This document shows positions 1-7,500 of a stretch of 16,960 nt of DNA, piece after piece. The DNA is from JAQVUB01 sp033809415. GTDB lineage: Bacteria > Verrucomicrobiota > Lentisphaeria > Oligosphaerales > Oligosphaeraceae. Numbering within the stretch: position 1 is the stretch's first letter; the number at the start of each line of letters is the position of its first letter. Location of the stretch: NCBI GenBank assembly GCA_033809415.1, contig JAPXLT010000074.1, forward strand, positions 1 through 16,960, read 5' to 3'. A program made the translations under genes and the position numbers. The notes below the pieces were generated by a model. It had not been told where the DNA came from. It was given only the letters and a program-made list of their open reading frames with translations, and did not search any database.

Positions 1-200
1 TCGCTGATCCGACCGATCCGACTAATCAGTCGGAGAAACCAATAGAGCAGATCACAAATTCGCGTGCCATTCCATCCGTCGAAGCAACAACCCTACAAAT
101 TTTCCGAGTTTTCCGTGCTTTCCGTGGACAAAAAATGGGTTGCGTGCGATCAGTCCACGCCAAGTCTTTTCGTGTGGTTCGTGGTTAAAAAATCTTAAAG
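1..200 (+). repeat. Composite intergenic repeat, left copy
   Basis: This stretch holds no gene. It begins with 9-bp units of the GATCCGACC type (about 7-26), followed by a unique-looking core. The core from about 27 to 100 recurs inverted at about 13970-14045; both contain the GAGAAACCAATAG, CAGATCACAAATTCGCGTG and CGTCGAAGCA segments. The end of the stretch (about 168-200) carries the TTCGTGTGGTTCGTGGTT motif found in nearly every long intergenic region of this window. A hairpin can form from GCGTG (142-146) and CACGC (156-160). Confidence 0.8.
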
Positions 201-282
201 TAACGAGTATTGCCCCGCACCCCCTCTTCCATCATCATTTCTTTATGAGAACAGGGAAAAAGCTTTCCCGTGTATTATATTT
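155..282 (+). promoter_or_regulatory. Duplicated leader/promoter repeat, copy A
   Basis: This ~128-bp stretch is nearly identical to 7577-7704, with one small indel around a C/T-rich patch. Copy A ends 75 bp before the hydrolase-like gene, and copy B ends 80 bp before the oxidoreductase gene. Both contain an inverted repeat followed at once by GTGTATTATATT, which resembles a -10 box. No good -35 box is visible, so an activator or an unusual sigma factor is possible. The promoter role is inference; the duplication is plain in the sequence. Confidence 0.55.
254..269 (+). promoter_or_regulatory. Palindromic candidate operator, copy A
   Basis: GGGAAA-AAGC-TTTCCC is an inverted repeat with 6-bp arms. 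It lies directly upstream of the -10-like TATTATATT and so occupies the spot where a regulator would block or replace -35 contacts. The same palindrome, with one arm base changed, is at 7677-7692. Confidence 0.4.
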
Positions 283-357
283 CTTTGAAAGCCATGCTGG
301 AAACCTGCATTACGCCGAAGTCTTTACAGTTGCATTATGATAAAAGGAGTTCTGAGG

Positions 358-3300
358 ATGCGCATCATGAAAAATACCATTATGACACTTTGTACGATCT
401 GGACACTAAGCGCTTTCGCAGCCAGCCAGCTACCCGATCACCAAGGAGGCGTGACCTACGATTTTGAAGGGATATCCGCCATGCGCTTCCGGCAGGAACA
501 AGTTGACGCTGCGGAAAATCTTCTCAGCAACGGGGATTTCCTGTCGCCTAATGATGCTGCTGACCGCAATGATCCATATCGCTGGCGCGATTCCTATTAT
601 TACATTCACAATCCCGGCAACCGCAATATCCCTTCCTGGCGCGAACGCATGCGCGAGCTGATCCGCTGGGAGATTTCCGGAGGGGTGGCGAGCATTGTCA
701 AACCCTTGCAGCTGCAAGAGCTTTGCGGCCCGATGGTCAAGGACGCCTCGGCAGCCTGGAGCAAGTATGTCCGCCTGCCGACGCTCGAGGGCGGCACATT
801 CCGCCTCTCATTTCAATACCAGGCCAGGCATGACACCGCAGGGGCAAACTATGTTCTCGCCACCTGCCGCGGGGATCATGAGAAGCCCGAGCGCAGCAAG
901 GAAGCCAGCCCCCTGAAAACACTGCCGTTCCCGGATGTCTGGGGAGAGTGGGGGCTGTTCAGCCAGGAAATCGTCGCACCGGAGGGCACCCGCTACCTGG
1001 ACTTGGTGTTCCGGATTGACGGAGCCGGCGAATTAAAACTGAAGAATGTCGTTCTGGTGCCAGTGCAGGGGCAGGAGAAGCTGACCCTGCGCTTGTCGCC
1101 TCAGGGCTTCCTGGACCATGTCTTCACCTTGTCACAGGACCAGCCTGCTTTGATGACCTTCGTCTGGAAGCGCAACGGAACGGTCTCTGAAGCCCGCTTG
1201 GAGAAGCCTCAGTTCGTGCTGACGCTTCCCAAAGAGGTTCACTTCCGGCACTTCCCATTTGCTGAAGGTGTCGAGATGAAGAACCTTGGGGAACAGCAGG
1301 AGGTGCGGGTGCGCCTGGGGAGGCATTACGCTGAACGCCCTGCCCGCATCGATGGCTTTGATTTTTATCTGGTGCTGCCTGTGCTGCTGACAACATCCCT
1401 GACGCCCGGATCAGAGGCCGGTTCCGGATATTGCTATATCGAAGACCAAGGCAAGGTTGTCTCCAACCGGGAAACGATCCATTTCGAGGTGATGCCCGCC
1501 ATCAAAGTCCAGACCCGGACTAAAAAATATCTCCCCGGATTCTACATTGGCGGGCGCTACATGTGTTTTGACGATGAAAACAACGCATTCATGGCCCGTT
1601 TCATCGAGGACCTCGGGGTGCGCTGGATCATCGGTTCCCCGACCGGCAATATGCTGGAACAGTGGCGGAAGCATCAAGTCGAGGTGATCACGCCGGAGTT
1701 GTATTACATCGCCAACGGCTTCCGCATTGGAGACCCCAAAAAACGCCCGGAGTCCGACAAGTTCAAATATCTTGGGACAAATGCGCACAGGGACTTGGAT
1801 ATGGCGTCCTGCCCGGCTGCAATCTATGAAAGACGCCCATACTTCCAGGAAAGCATCCGGAAGTACCTTGCCGACAACCTGAAGGGGACGGATGGCCTTT
1901 GGAGCAACTGGGAGCCGTACATGTTCAGCGGCAAAGGCTGCTTCTGCGACCACTGCTGTGCGAATTTTGCGAAATTCGTCAATGTCCCATTGGAGCAGAT
2001 GAAGAAGGAATGGCCGCATGAATTGTCACGCGGGAAAAAATACTACGAGCAGGCAGTGCGTTTCCGCAGTCTCGAACATGCAAAGCTGGTGCGGACGATT
2101 CATGAAGAGGTGATATCCCTGACCGGCGGCGAAAAATCCTTCGGTTTCATCCCGGGAATCGCCTGGATCGAGATGGCCAGCTGCTGGCGCTCGATTCCAG
2201 CCGGCAAGGAAGTACACCAGTCGGACTATGCCAGTGACCTGCGCTGGATTGATCCCTGGGGACCGTATCCCTGCTGGGACACTCAGATGCCTTACGTCTA
2301 CAAAAAGACGAACAACTTGTCGACTTTTGTCGCCGCCCGGGACGTGCGCCGCCAGGTGAATCAGGATTATCCTCCGGGAAAACGCCCGAAGCTGCTGGCG
2401 TTTCCGCATGGGATCCAGGGGTCCGCCTGGGTGACCCAGCCGGAGGCCATGGAGATGGACCTGAACAGCTTCTTCTTCAATGGCTTCGAGGCGGCCACCC
2501 TCTATATTTTCCCCAGGGGCTATGACAACCGCTACTGGGCCGCCTTTGCCAGGGCGGCTGAACGCGCCGCCGCCTTCGAGGATTATGTTTTTGAAGGCAG
2601 GCGCATCGATGAACAGGTCAGGCTGACTCCGCTGCCGCCATATGCGCTGAACGCCTCGAAAGTCACCAGCTACCTGCCGGAACTCACGGATGTCCCGATG
2701 CTGCAGCACGTCGCCTATGAAAAGGACGGAAAAATCATCGTGCCGGTCTTTAACTTCTGGGAGAAGGGGAGCGCCTTCTTCATCATGCAGGTTGCCGGCC
2801 TGCCGGAAAAGGCGCACTACCAGCTGTCATGCGGGGAACAGCTCTTTGCCCCTGGACGCTCGTTTTTCCGCACGAAAAAATATTATACCGGCTCCGAGCT
2901 GGCTTCAGGGGTCGAGCTTTTTGCCGGCGCAATGCGCTGCCTGGTCTATGAAATCATGCCGGCGACGGAGAAAATTTCCGGCGAGGCCGTCTGCACGCCG
3001 ACCCAGGTTCGTCAACTGCGCGAGGGGCAGCTGGCCGAGCTGACCAAGGCGGTGGCGGCAGATCATGAGTACGAGGATCGCTACGGGGTTCGCAAGTCCA
3101 GCTTGCAGAACCAGGAGAACGACGGGATTGCCTGCCGCGCCGATGCGGAAAATTCCACCCTGCTGTTTACCTCGGAGAAGAATACGGTGACTCTGAACTG
3201 CAAGTCGATGAGCGTGGTGGACTGGCAGGCGGACGGCAAGGCGCAACTGGGAGGATCAGATGGCTCCGGCCTGGGAACGGTTGCCTTCTGGGAGCCATCC

Positions 3301-3903
3301 TTTATGATCGAAACCACTTGGCAAGTCACCAGCCAGGGAAAAATTCCCGGAGGCCTTTCGGTGACCGGGGAACTGCGCATCCACGACCAGCTCTCCACAG
3401 CTTTGGATGGGTTGACAATACACCAGCGCTTTGACATCACTGACTCCTGCCGGAAAATCACCGTGACGACGGAATTGCTGAACACCAGCAGCGATGAGGC
3501 GCCCCGCAGGCTGCAGGCAGGCCTTCGCTATCATTGCTTCCCCATGGCTCTGGCGGAAAAAGGCGGCAGGGTGGAATTGTCATACGACGGCAAGACGGTG
3601 GTTTTCACCCGCAATTACGGACGCAGCCTGTTTTTCACTGGAGATGCGGCATTTGAAAAGGTGATCCGCTCGACCTTCGAGATTGCAGAGGAAAGCCGCA
3701 GAATCGACAAGCCAAACGCACTCTTCCGGACGGATGCCGGCAGCGCAGAACTCAAGCTCGAGCCGGCGGCGGAATTTGCCGGCTTTGCCTTGTGGGATGG
3801 GGGCAGCCAGCTGACCAGCACCTTCGAACCCTGCTTTAATCTTGTGACTCTGGAAAAAGCAGGCGACAAGGCGACCTACCGCCTGATCATGGAAGTACAA
3901 TGA
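358..3903 (+). CDS. Secreted CBM plus TIM-barrel glycosidase-like protein
   Basis: An exported protein of 1181 residues, probably acting on polysaccharide. The start at 358 is chosen because AAAAGGAG (342-349) lies 8 bp upstream; in-frame ATGs at 337 and 367 are worse spaced. Residues 1-23 form a signal peptide (basic start, hydrophobic core, AFAAS end). Residues of about 45-240 begin NLLSNGDF and look like a CBM4/9-type jelly roll. Residues of about 390-750 look like a TIM barrel, with LWSNWEPYM around residue 519; the Glu in N-W-E-P is a plausible acid/base by analogy with the NEP motif of clan GH-A enzymes. A Cys-rich CFCDHCC patch follows. The C-terminal ~430 residues look beta-rich. I cannot place it in a numbered GH family, and enzymatic activity is inference. 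A prepilin gene follows 67 bp downstream. Confidence 0.75.
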   Translation: MRIMKNTIMTLCTIWTLSAFAASQLPDHQGGVTYDFEGISAMRFRQEQVDAAENLLSNGDFLSPNDAADRNDPYRWRDSYYYIHNPGNRNIPSWRERMRELIRWEISGGVASIVKPLQLQELCGPMVKDASAAWSKYVRLPTLEGGTFRLSFQYQARHDTAGANYVLATCRGDHEKPERSKEASPLKTLPFPDVWGEWGLFSQEIVAPEGTRYLDLVFRIDGAGELKLKNVVLVPVQGQEKLTLRLSPQGFLDHVFTLSQDQPALMTFVWKRNGTVSEARLEKPQFVLTLPKEVHFRHFPFAEGVEMKNLGEQQEVRVRLGRHYAERPARIDGFDFYLVLPVLLTTSLTPGSEAGSGYCYIEDQGKVVSNRETIHFEVMPAIKVQTRTKKYLPGFYIGGRYMCFDDENNAFMARFIEDLGVRWIIGSPTGNMLEQWRKHQVEVITPELYYIANGFRIGDPKKRPESDKFKYLGTNAHRDLDMASCPAAIYERRPYFQESIRKYLADNLKGTDGLWSNWEPYMFSGKGCFCDHCCANFAKFVNVPLEQMKKEWPHELSRGKKYYEQAVRFRSLEHAKLVRTIHEEVISLTGGEKSFGFIPGIAWIEMASCWRSIPAGKEVHQSDYASDLRWIDPWGPYPCWDTQMPYVYKKTNNLSTFVAARDVRRQVNQDYPPGKRPKLLAFPHGIQGSAWVTQPEAMEMDLNSFFFNGFEAATLYIFPRGYDNRYWAAFARAAERAAAFEDYVFEGRRIDEQVRLTPLPPYALNASKVTSYLPELTDVPMLQHVAYEKDGKIIVPVFNFWEKGSAFFIMQVAGLPEKAHYQLSCGEQLFAPGRSFFRTKKYYTGSELASGVELFAGAMRCLVYEIMPATEKISGEAVCTPTQVRQLREGQLAELTKAVAADHEYEDRYGVRKSSLQNQENDGIACRADAENSTLLFTSEKNTVTLNCKSMSVVDWQADGKAQLGGSDGSGLGTVAFWEPSFMIETTWQVTSQGKIPGGLSVTGELRIHDQLSTALDGLTIHQRFDITDSCRKITVTTELLNTSSDEAPRRLQAGLRYHCFPMALAEKGGRVELSYDGKTVVFTRNYGRSLFFTGDAAFEKVIRSTFEIAEESRRIDKPNALFRTDAGSAELKLEPAAEFAGFALWDGGSQLTSTFEPCFNLVTLEKAGDKATYRLIMEVQ

Positions 3904-3913
3904 CCGGAGCCAT

Positions 3914-3942
3914 CTGACTTTTTTGAGCGAACAGAATATAAT
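3914..3942 (+). promoter_or_regulatory. Sigma70-type promoter of the split prepilin gene
   Basis: CTGACT (3914-3919) is separated by 17 bp from a perfect TATAAT (3937-3942). The predicted start is near 3949, and a GGAAAGGG ribosome-binding site precedes the ATG at 3971. Since the insertion, this promoter points into the left end of the element, antisense to the recombinase gene. Confidence 0.6.
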
Positions 3943-3970
3943 TGGTCTTCACAGGAAAGGGAACCATGCC

Positions 3971-4018
3971 ATGGAACGAAAGGGTTTGTTTACTTTAATT
4001 GAGTTGCTGGTGGCTTAA
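3971..4018 (+). pseudogene. 5' fragment of prepilin-like gene split by insertion
   Basis: ATG at 3971 begins a 15-residue peptide, MERKGLFTLIELLVA, followed by TAA inside the element. KGLFTLIELLV is the start of a type IV prepilin/pseudopilin leader, where prepilin peptidase cleaves and the mature end is methylated. A GGAAAGGG ribosome-binding site lies about 10 bp upstream. Codons 1-13 plus GT (4010-4011) belong to the original gene; the last sense codon and the stop come from the element. The rest of the gene continues at 6234. Joining the two gives an intact leader and a 264-residue protein. Confidence 0.9.
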
Positions 4019-4044
4019 GCTAAATTGTCATTGCGTTTTCGTGT
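4008..4044 (+). other. Left attachment junction and inverted half-site
   Basis: The shared core TGGT (4008-4011) contains the inferred GT crossover dinucleotide (4010-4011). After 9 bp (4012-4020), the half-site TAAATTGTCATTGCGTTTT starts at 4021 and is followed by CGTGT. The same half-site appears inverted at the right end. The flanking prepilin side is the B arm of the site and the element side is the P arm. Confidence 0.75.
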
Positions 4045-4053
4045 ATGCATCAT

Positions 4054-4186
4054 CGCTTTATTGTCATTGCATTTTAGAGTCCCCCTTTATCGCTTTATTG
4101 TCATTGCATTTTAGCCCCCCTTTATCGCATTATTGTCATTGCATTTTAGAGTCCCCCTTTATCGCTTTATTGTCACTGCATTTTAG
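4054..4186 (+). repeat. Tandem array of half-site-like repeats
   Basis: There are four units starting at 4054, 4091, 4126 and 4163, with periods of 37, 35 and 37 bp; the last is incomplete. Each carries TATTGTCATTGCATTTTAG or a one-base variant, usually followed by a short C-rich stretch and TTTAT. The core matches the terminal half-sites at 4021 and 6193-6222. Units are contiguous, with no unique spacers. The array lies just beyond the 3' end of the recombinase gene. It may be extra recombinase binding sites. Confidence 0.85.
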
Positions 4187-4208
4187 AACTTAGGATTTTT
4201 CTGCCGTT

Positions 4209-5942
4209 TTATTCCGCCGCGCTGTAAAGCCTCAGCACAGAAAAGTCGACGATCAGTTTTTTTTCTGGCTGGTCATTATAATGATATGTGACCTCATAGC
4301 AGCATTTTCTCAGATCATCCGGAGCCGACGCGTCTTTGGGAATGCGCTTCCAGCTGAACTTTGGGAAATGCCTTTTTCCTCCGGTTGTGAGATATCGCGC
4401 CAAGGGAAAATCTCCAAAGTCCTTGGTGACAATATTTATTTTGTCGGCAAACACCTCGATCCTGTCGATTGTCATGCGCAGCAGTTGCTCATAAAGTTGC
4501 GGGTCGATATCATCTGAGATAAGTTTCTCGAAGCTGCAGAAGTATGCTTCGCTTCGCTTCCGGGATATTTCCGCGTTTTTTTCACTTTCTATTATGTCGT
4601 TGATTTTCTCACGCAACTCGCGTTTGGCCGACGCATGCTTGGCCAGCAGTTTCTTCATGTCCTCAAAATTCGTGTAGCCCTCGTCCACCGCCTCAATCAT
4701 CCTCTGCTCTGTTTCGGTCATTCGGTCTAATTTCACCTGGTGCTGCTCCAGTTTCTTTTTGTCCGCGGCCCTTGTGTCCTTTTTACGCAGCATCTGATAC
4801 TGGGCCAGCAACAGCATCGGCGCCATTGCCTTGGCAAGCCCCGTATAGCTCTTGTTTGCATCGTTGTTCACCGTGATGGCTATCCTGGATTCGGAGCATG
4901 CGGGGTCACGCCGGGTATTCACTCCGTGTGCGCAATGGTAAAACACTTGGCCACGGTCACAGCCGCTGACCAGCTTGGCGCCGCAATTGCCGCAGCACAG
5001 CAATCTTGAAAAGGGCAAGGTTCTAAATCTGGTGCGATAGTTGTCCGCGCGTTTGCAGCTCATGATTTCCTGGACGCTTTTCCATTGCTCATAGGAAATA
5101 ATTTCCTGCCCCTCCATCTGGCGGTTTCTGATGATTTCCCCGCTGGAGTTGCGCATGTAGCCGCAATACAACGGCTGCTGGGCGATATGGCGCAAATTCG
5201 TTTCATAGAACTTGCCGCTCTTGAACAGATGCCCGTATTTTTGCTGGCATTCACGCATGATCTGCTGATATGGCCGCATCTTCTCGATTTCGTCGTAGAC
5301 ATACCGGATGACCTCCGCCCTCTCCTGGTCAACGGCAATCTCCTTGTTGCCCTTGTAAATTAGCCCAAAGGTGCGGACGACATTCAACGCGTAGCCATCA
5401 TCCACCAGCGCCCGCTTGGCGTTCATGGACTTCTGCTTCTGGATCAGGAGCTGGTTGTCGTTGACGCAGGACAGAACATTGGTGGACATCCGGTCGGAAA
5501 AACTCGACAAGTCGATGACGCCGCCGCGGACCAGAAGCAGCTTGACCTGGTTGCCGGTGATCTTGGTGTACAGATAATTGTCAAGGTATGATCCTTCAAT
5601 GGGGCGGCACAGGCGGGTGATGTCATCCATCAACAAATAGTCGGTGGAGCCCAGCAACGCCAGGGCGGAGCCAAGCCCGTCGCGATATTTCTTGTTTGAG
5701 CGTTGCTGCGCGAACCAGCGTTGATAGGCGCAGTCCGCCTCGGCGGTGGCCTCAGCGCCGACCGGATAGGTGCGTCCTGATGTGTTGCAATCCTGGAATT
5801 CGCCGATGATCTCTAGTTTTTTCGCTTTGGCCAATTCGCGGCAATTGGAAAATTGTTGTGCCACCGATGCGCTATTCTCCTCCTTGCCACTTGACTGGCG
5901 GGCATAAATCACGCATTTCATCCTCTTTTTTTCTGTTGCCAT
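4209..5942 (-). CDS. Large serine recombinase (site-specific integrase)
   Basis: A 577-residue large serine recombinase, expected to integrate and excise the surrounding element through a 2-bp staggered break. Residues of about 8-150 are the resolvase catalytic domain: YARQSS gives the nucleophile Ser17 with Arg15, and DDITRLCR (106-113) matches the usual DRLSR..R active-site helix. A recombinase domain follows (about 175-290). Then comes a zinc ribbon with C317, C320, C337 and C349, split by a long coiled coil (about 390-465), as in serine integrases. GAAAGGG sits 5 bp before the ATG. The length is normal for the family, there is no frameshift and the catalytic residues are present, so it may be active. 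It lies antisense to the host prepilin gene. Confidence 0.93.
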   Translation of the reverse strand: MATEKKRMKCVIYARQSSGKEENSASVAQQFSNCRELAKAKKLEIIGEFQDCNTSGRTYPVGAEATAEADCAYQRWFAQQRSNKKYRDGLGSALALLGSTDYLLMDDITRLCRPIEGSYLDNYLYTKITGNQVKLLLVRGGVIDLSSFSDRMSTNVLSCVNDNQLLIQKQKSMNAKRALVDDGYALNVVRTFGLIYKGNKEIAVDQERAEVIRYVYDEIEKMRPYQQIMRECQQKYGHLFKSGKFYETNLRHIAQQPLYCGYMRNSSGEIIRNRQMEGQEIISYEQWKSVQEIMSCKRADNYRTRFRTLPFSRLLCCGNCGAKLVSGCDRGQVFYHCAHGVNTRRDPACSESRIAITVNNDANKSYTGLAKAMAPMLLLAQYQMLRKKDTRAADKKKLEQHQVKLDRMTETEQRMIEAVDEGYTNFEDMKKLLAKHASAKRELREKINDIIESEKNAEISRKRSEAYFCSFEKLISDDIDPQLYEQLLRMTIDRIEVFADKINIVTKDFGDFPLARYLTTGGKRHFPKFSWKRIPKDASAPDDLRKCCYEVTYHYNDQPEKKLIVDFSVLRLYSAAE

Positions 5943-6192
5943 TTTAACCCTTTCGTGTTGTTTTTTGGGGAAGCTCAGGACGCTGTTTCAAGTGATTTTT
6001 TTTGACTGTTGATGACAGGTGAAACTCGAGTTTTTTTGAGAATGGAAAAACCGGTTTTTGCTGATTTTTGCCAGCAAAAAATGAAAGGCATTTTTGAATG
6101 AATTTTGATGTGTGGAGGCGTGAATGGGATGAATGAAAACGGCCTGGAAAAGCCGAAAAAAGCGCTTGAAATAAACAAAAAGTCAATATAAC
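5943..6192 (-). other. AT-rich untranslated leader of the recombinase gene
   Basis: About 250 bp between the recombinase start and the right half-site. It has many A and T runs, unlike the GC-richer genes around it. I see no convincing gene: the short minus-strand frames here rely on non-ATG starts or lack ribosome-binding sites. It may be an mRNA leader. A small recombination directionality factor cannot be excluded, but nothing supports one. Confidence 0.5.
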
Positions 6193-6212
6193 ACACGAAA
6201 AATAAAATGCAA
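6185..6212 (-). promoter_or_regulatory. Candidate recombinase promoter overlapping the right half-site
   Basis: Read on the minus strand, TTGCAT (6212-6207) is followed after 16 bp by TATATT (6190-6185). The -10 is a 5/6 match and the -35 is weak. The -35 lies inside the terminal half-site, so recombinase bound there could repress its own gene. Confidence 0.35.
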
Positions 6213-6233
6213 CAACAATTTATGTAAAATGGT
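6193..6233 (-). other. Right attachment junction and inverted half-site
   Basis: On the minus strand, TAAATTGTTGTTGCATTTT runs from 6222 to 6204, matching the left half-site at 16 of 19 positions; CGTGT follows 6 bp later. Between the half-site and the GT core (6232-6233) are exactly 9 bp (6223-6231), the same distance as on the left. This makes the reconstructed attP symmetric about GT. Confidence 0.75.
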
Positions 6234-6987
6234 CGTGATCGCCATCATCGCCATTCTGGCCTCGATGCTGCTTCCGGCTCTTGCAAAAGCCCGCGAGAAG
6301 GCGCATCTGGTCAAATGCATCAGCAATGTCGGTCAGATGGGCAAGGGATTCATGATGTATTCGGATGACTATGAGGATCAGCTGGTGGTATATTGGGCGT
6401 CGGCAAGCGGCAGCTGGGCTTCCGGTGTCAAGGGCTGGTATCATGGACAGCCGACTACCGGCCTGGTGGCGCCGTATCTGAATCACAACATGCGGGCCAG
6501 CCTGGGCGGCTGGTTTCGCAGCTATAATAATATCTTCGTTGCCAGCCCGTTTGCCTGCCCCGCCCGCAGCGGATTCAATTATATCCAAAAGACCTTCCCG
6601 ACTGGAAATGCGGAAGCGCATGGTTTTGGCTTGACCCATCTTCTGGGGAACCTTACTTACCGCAATCAAAAGCTCAGCGCAGTGAAAAAACCGTCGCGTT
6701 CAGCCTATTTTGGCGAAAGTAGATATAATTCCTGTAGCACTAACTGGGGGTCAGGGGGTGAACGGGTAGTCTATCCGCATGGATACAATGCGGATTCGGA
6801 CCATGCGTTTTTCCTGTCGGATGGACCTGGAGGAAGCACCTTCCTCTTCATGGACTTCCATGCCGAAAACGTCGCCCGGAAGCGGGTGCCAAATTCAACC
6901 CGCGAGAGCCTGGCGGCCTATTCGAGTTTCTGGCGTTTTGTCAGCTTGACAGCGTCGGATGTTTCATATTATAGCGACACATGGTAA
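6229..6987 (+). pseudogene. 3' fragment of prepilin-like gene split by insertion
   Basis: This is the body of a Lentisphaerota/PVC-type prepilin-like protein. Host sequence resumes at 6232-6234 with VVIAIIAILASMLLPALAKA, the hydrophobic helix that follows the leader. The ATG at 6229 arises at the junction and has no clear ribosome-binding site. If used, it gives a 252-residue protein lacking the peptidase cleavage site and the conserved Glu, so it should not be processed as a pilin. Near the end, His192 and then GGSTFLFMDFHAENV resemble a degenerate H-X9-DG processing-associated motif. Joined to 3971-4011 it gives 264 residues. It follows the hydrolase-like gene, so the original gene may have encoded a surface or secretion-linked pseudopilin with its own promoter. 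Confidence 0.85.
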
Positions 6988-7023
6988 GGCACCCCGGCAG
7001 TAAGGCGTCAGTCTTCTGTAGTA

Positions 7024-7134
7024 CAGGGGACAGGGGTGCGGGGTGCGGGGTGCGGGGTGCGGGGTGCGTAGTGCGGGGTGCGGGGTGCGGGGTGCGTAGT
7101 GCGGGGTGCGTAGTGCGTAGTGCGGGGTGCGGGT
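7024..7134 (+). repeat. GGGGTGC heptamer array, G-quadruplex-prone
   Basis: About 15 tandem 7-bp units, mostly GGGGTGC with interspersed GTAGTGC variants. Runs of four G every 7 bp on the + strand meet the usual G-quadruplex pattern. The array lies 40 bp downstream of the prepilin gene, so it would be present in its transcript. Confidence 0.9.
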
Positions 7135-7270
7135 CAGACGTGGTGGACAGTGTGGACAAGACAAGCCCCCCCTGCACCCCACGACAATCAGAATAATCAC
7201 AACCGGGACGGTTGCGCTACTTTTAAACCGCATGCCATCCCATCCATCAGAGCAACAACCCTATAAAAAA

Positions 7271-7500
7271 TTTCGTACTATCGCTCAACTTCTCCTTTTT
7301 TNNNNNNNNNNCTAGGGACAGGGACAAGAATGGACACGATGGACTGAATGGACAAGAATGGACTGCTGAATGGACAATGGACAATGGACGATGGACGATG
7401 GACAGAGATTATGTCACGCCTTTCAGGGCTGATTCTAACATCGCCGATCCGACCGATCCGACCGATCTACTTGATCCGTCCGATCCGACTGATCCGTCCG
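7271..7500 (+). repeat. Long composite inverted repeat, left partner
   Basis: This region matches 14040-14305 in reverse complement. In order, the shared parts are: TTCGTACTATCGCTCAACTT; then (across the N gap) GGGACAAGAATGGACACGAT; a TGGAC heptamer array; GATTATGTCRCGCC; and 9-bp GATCCGACC units. The left copy has about 5 regular heptamers and the right copy has 11. Confidence 0.85.
7302..7311. other. Assembly gap (10 N)
   Basis: Ten unresolved bases inside a repeat. In the inverted partner near 14250-14272, the equivalent interval is about 24 bp. The join is plausible, but the true length is unknown and repeat-driven misassembly is possible. Confidence 0.95.

Larger units (their letters stand above)
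4010..6233. mobile_element. 2.2-kb serine-recombinase element inserted in a prepilin gene
   Basis: The element is bounded by GT at 4010-4011 and 6232-6233, within a 4-bp direct match TGGT (4008-4011 and 6230-6233). Removing 2,222 bp restores the host gene exactly in frame. It carries one gene, a large serine recombinase on the minus strand, a tandem repeat array at the left end, and an AT-rich leader at the right end. Inverted half-sites begin 9 bp inside each GT. No cargo, structural phage gene or recognisable excisionase is visible. It is either a minimal integrase-only element or the remnant of a larger one. Confidence 0.9.

Noticed and set aside
1411..2019. 202-residue minus-strand frame inside the hydrolase-like gene
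   Set aside because: Shadow of the third-position GC bias of the sense gene; no motifs.
2026..2817. 263-residue minus-strand frame inside the hydrolase-like gene
   Set aside because: It is antisense to a well-supported gene, with no ribosome-binding site and no recognisable domain.
4054..4186. Possible CRISPR array (units of about 36 bp)
   Set aside because: Units are contiguous with no unique spacers, and there are no cas genes. The core matches the element's terminal half-sites instead.
3999..4193. 64-residue open frame over the left end of the element
   Set aside because: It is made of the tandem repeat read through, starts inside the prepilin leader in another frame, and has no ribosome-binding site.
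5944..6196. Short minus-strand frames upstream of the recombinase, possible excisionase
   Set aside because: They lack ribosome-binding sites, overlap the candidate promoter, rely in one case on a TTG start, and show no recognisable motif.
6941..7233. Minus-strand frames rich in Pro-His-Thr repeats
   Set aside because: These are translations of the heptamer array, which stays open in several frames at once; they are not genes.
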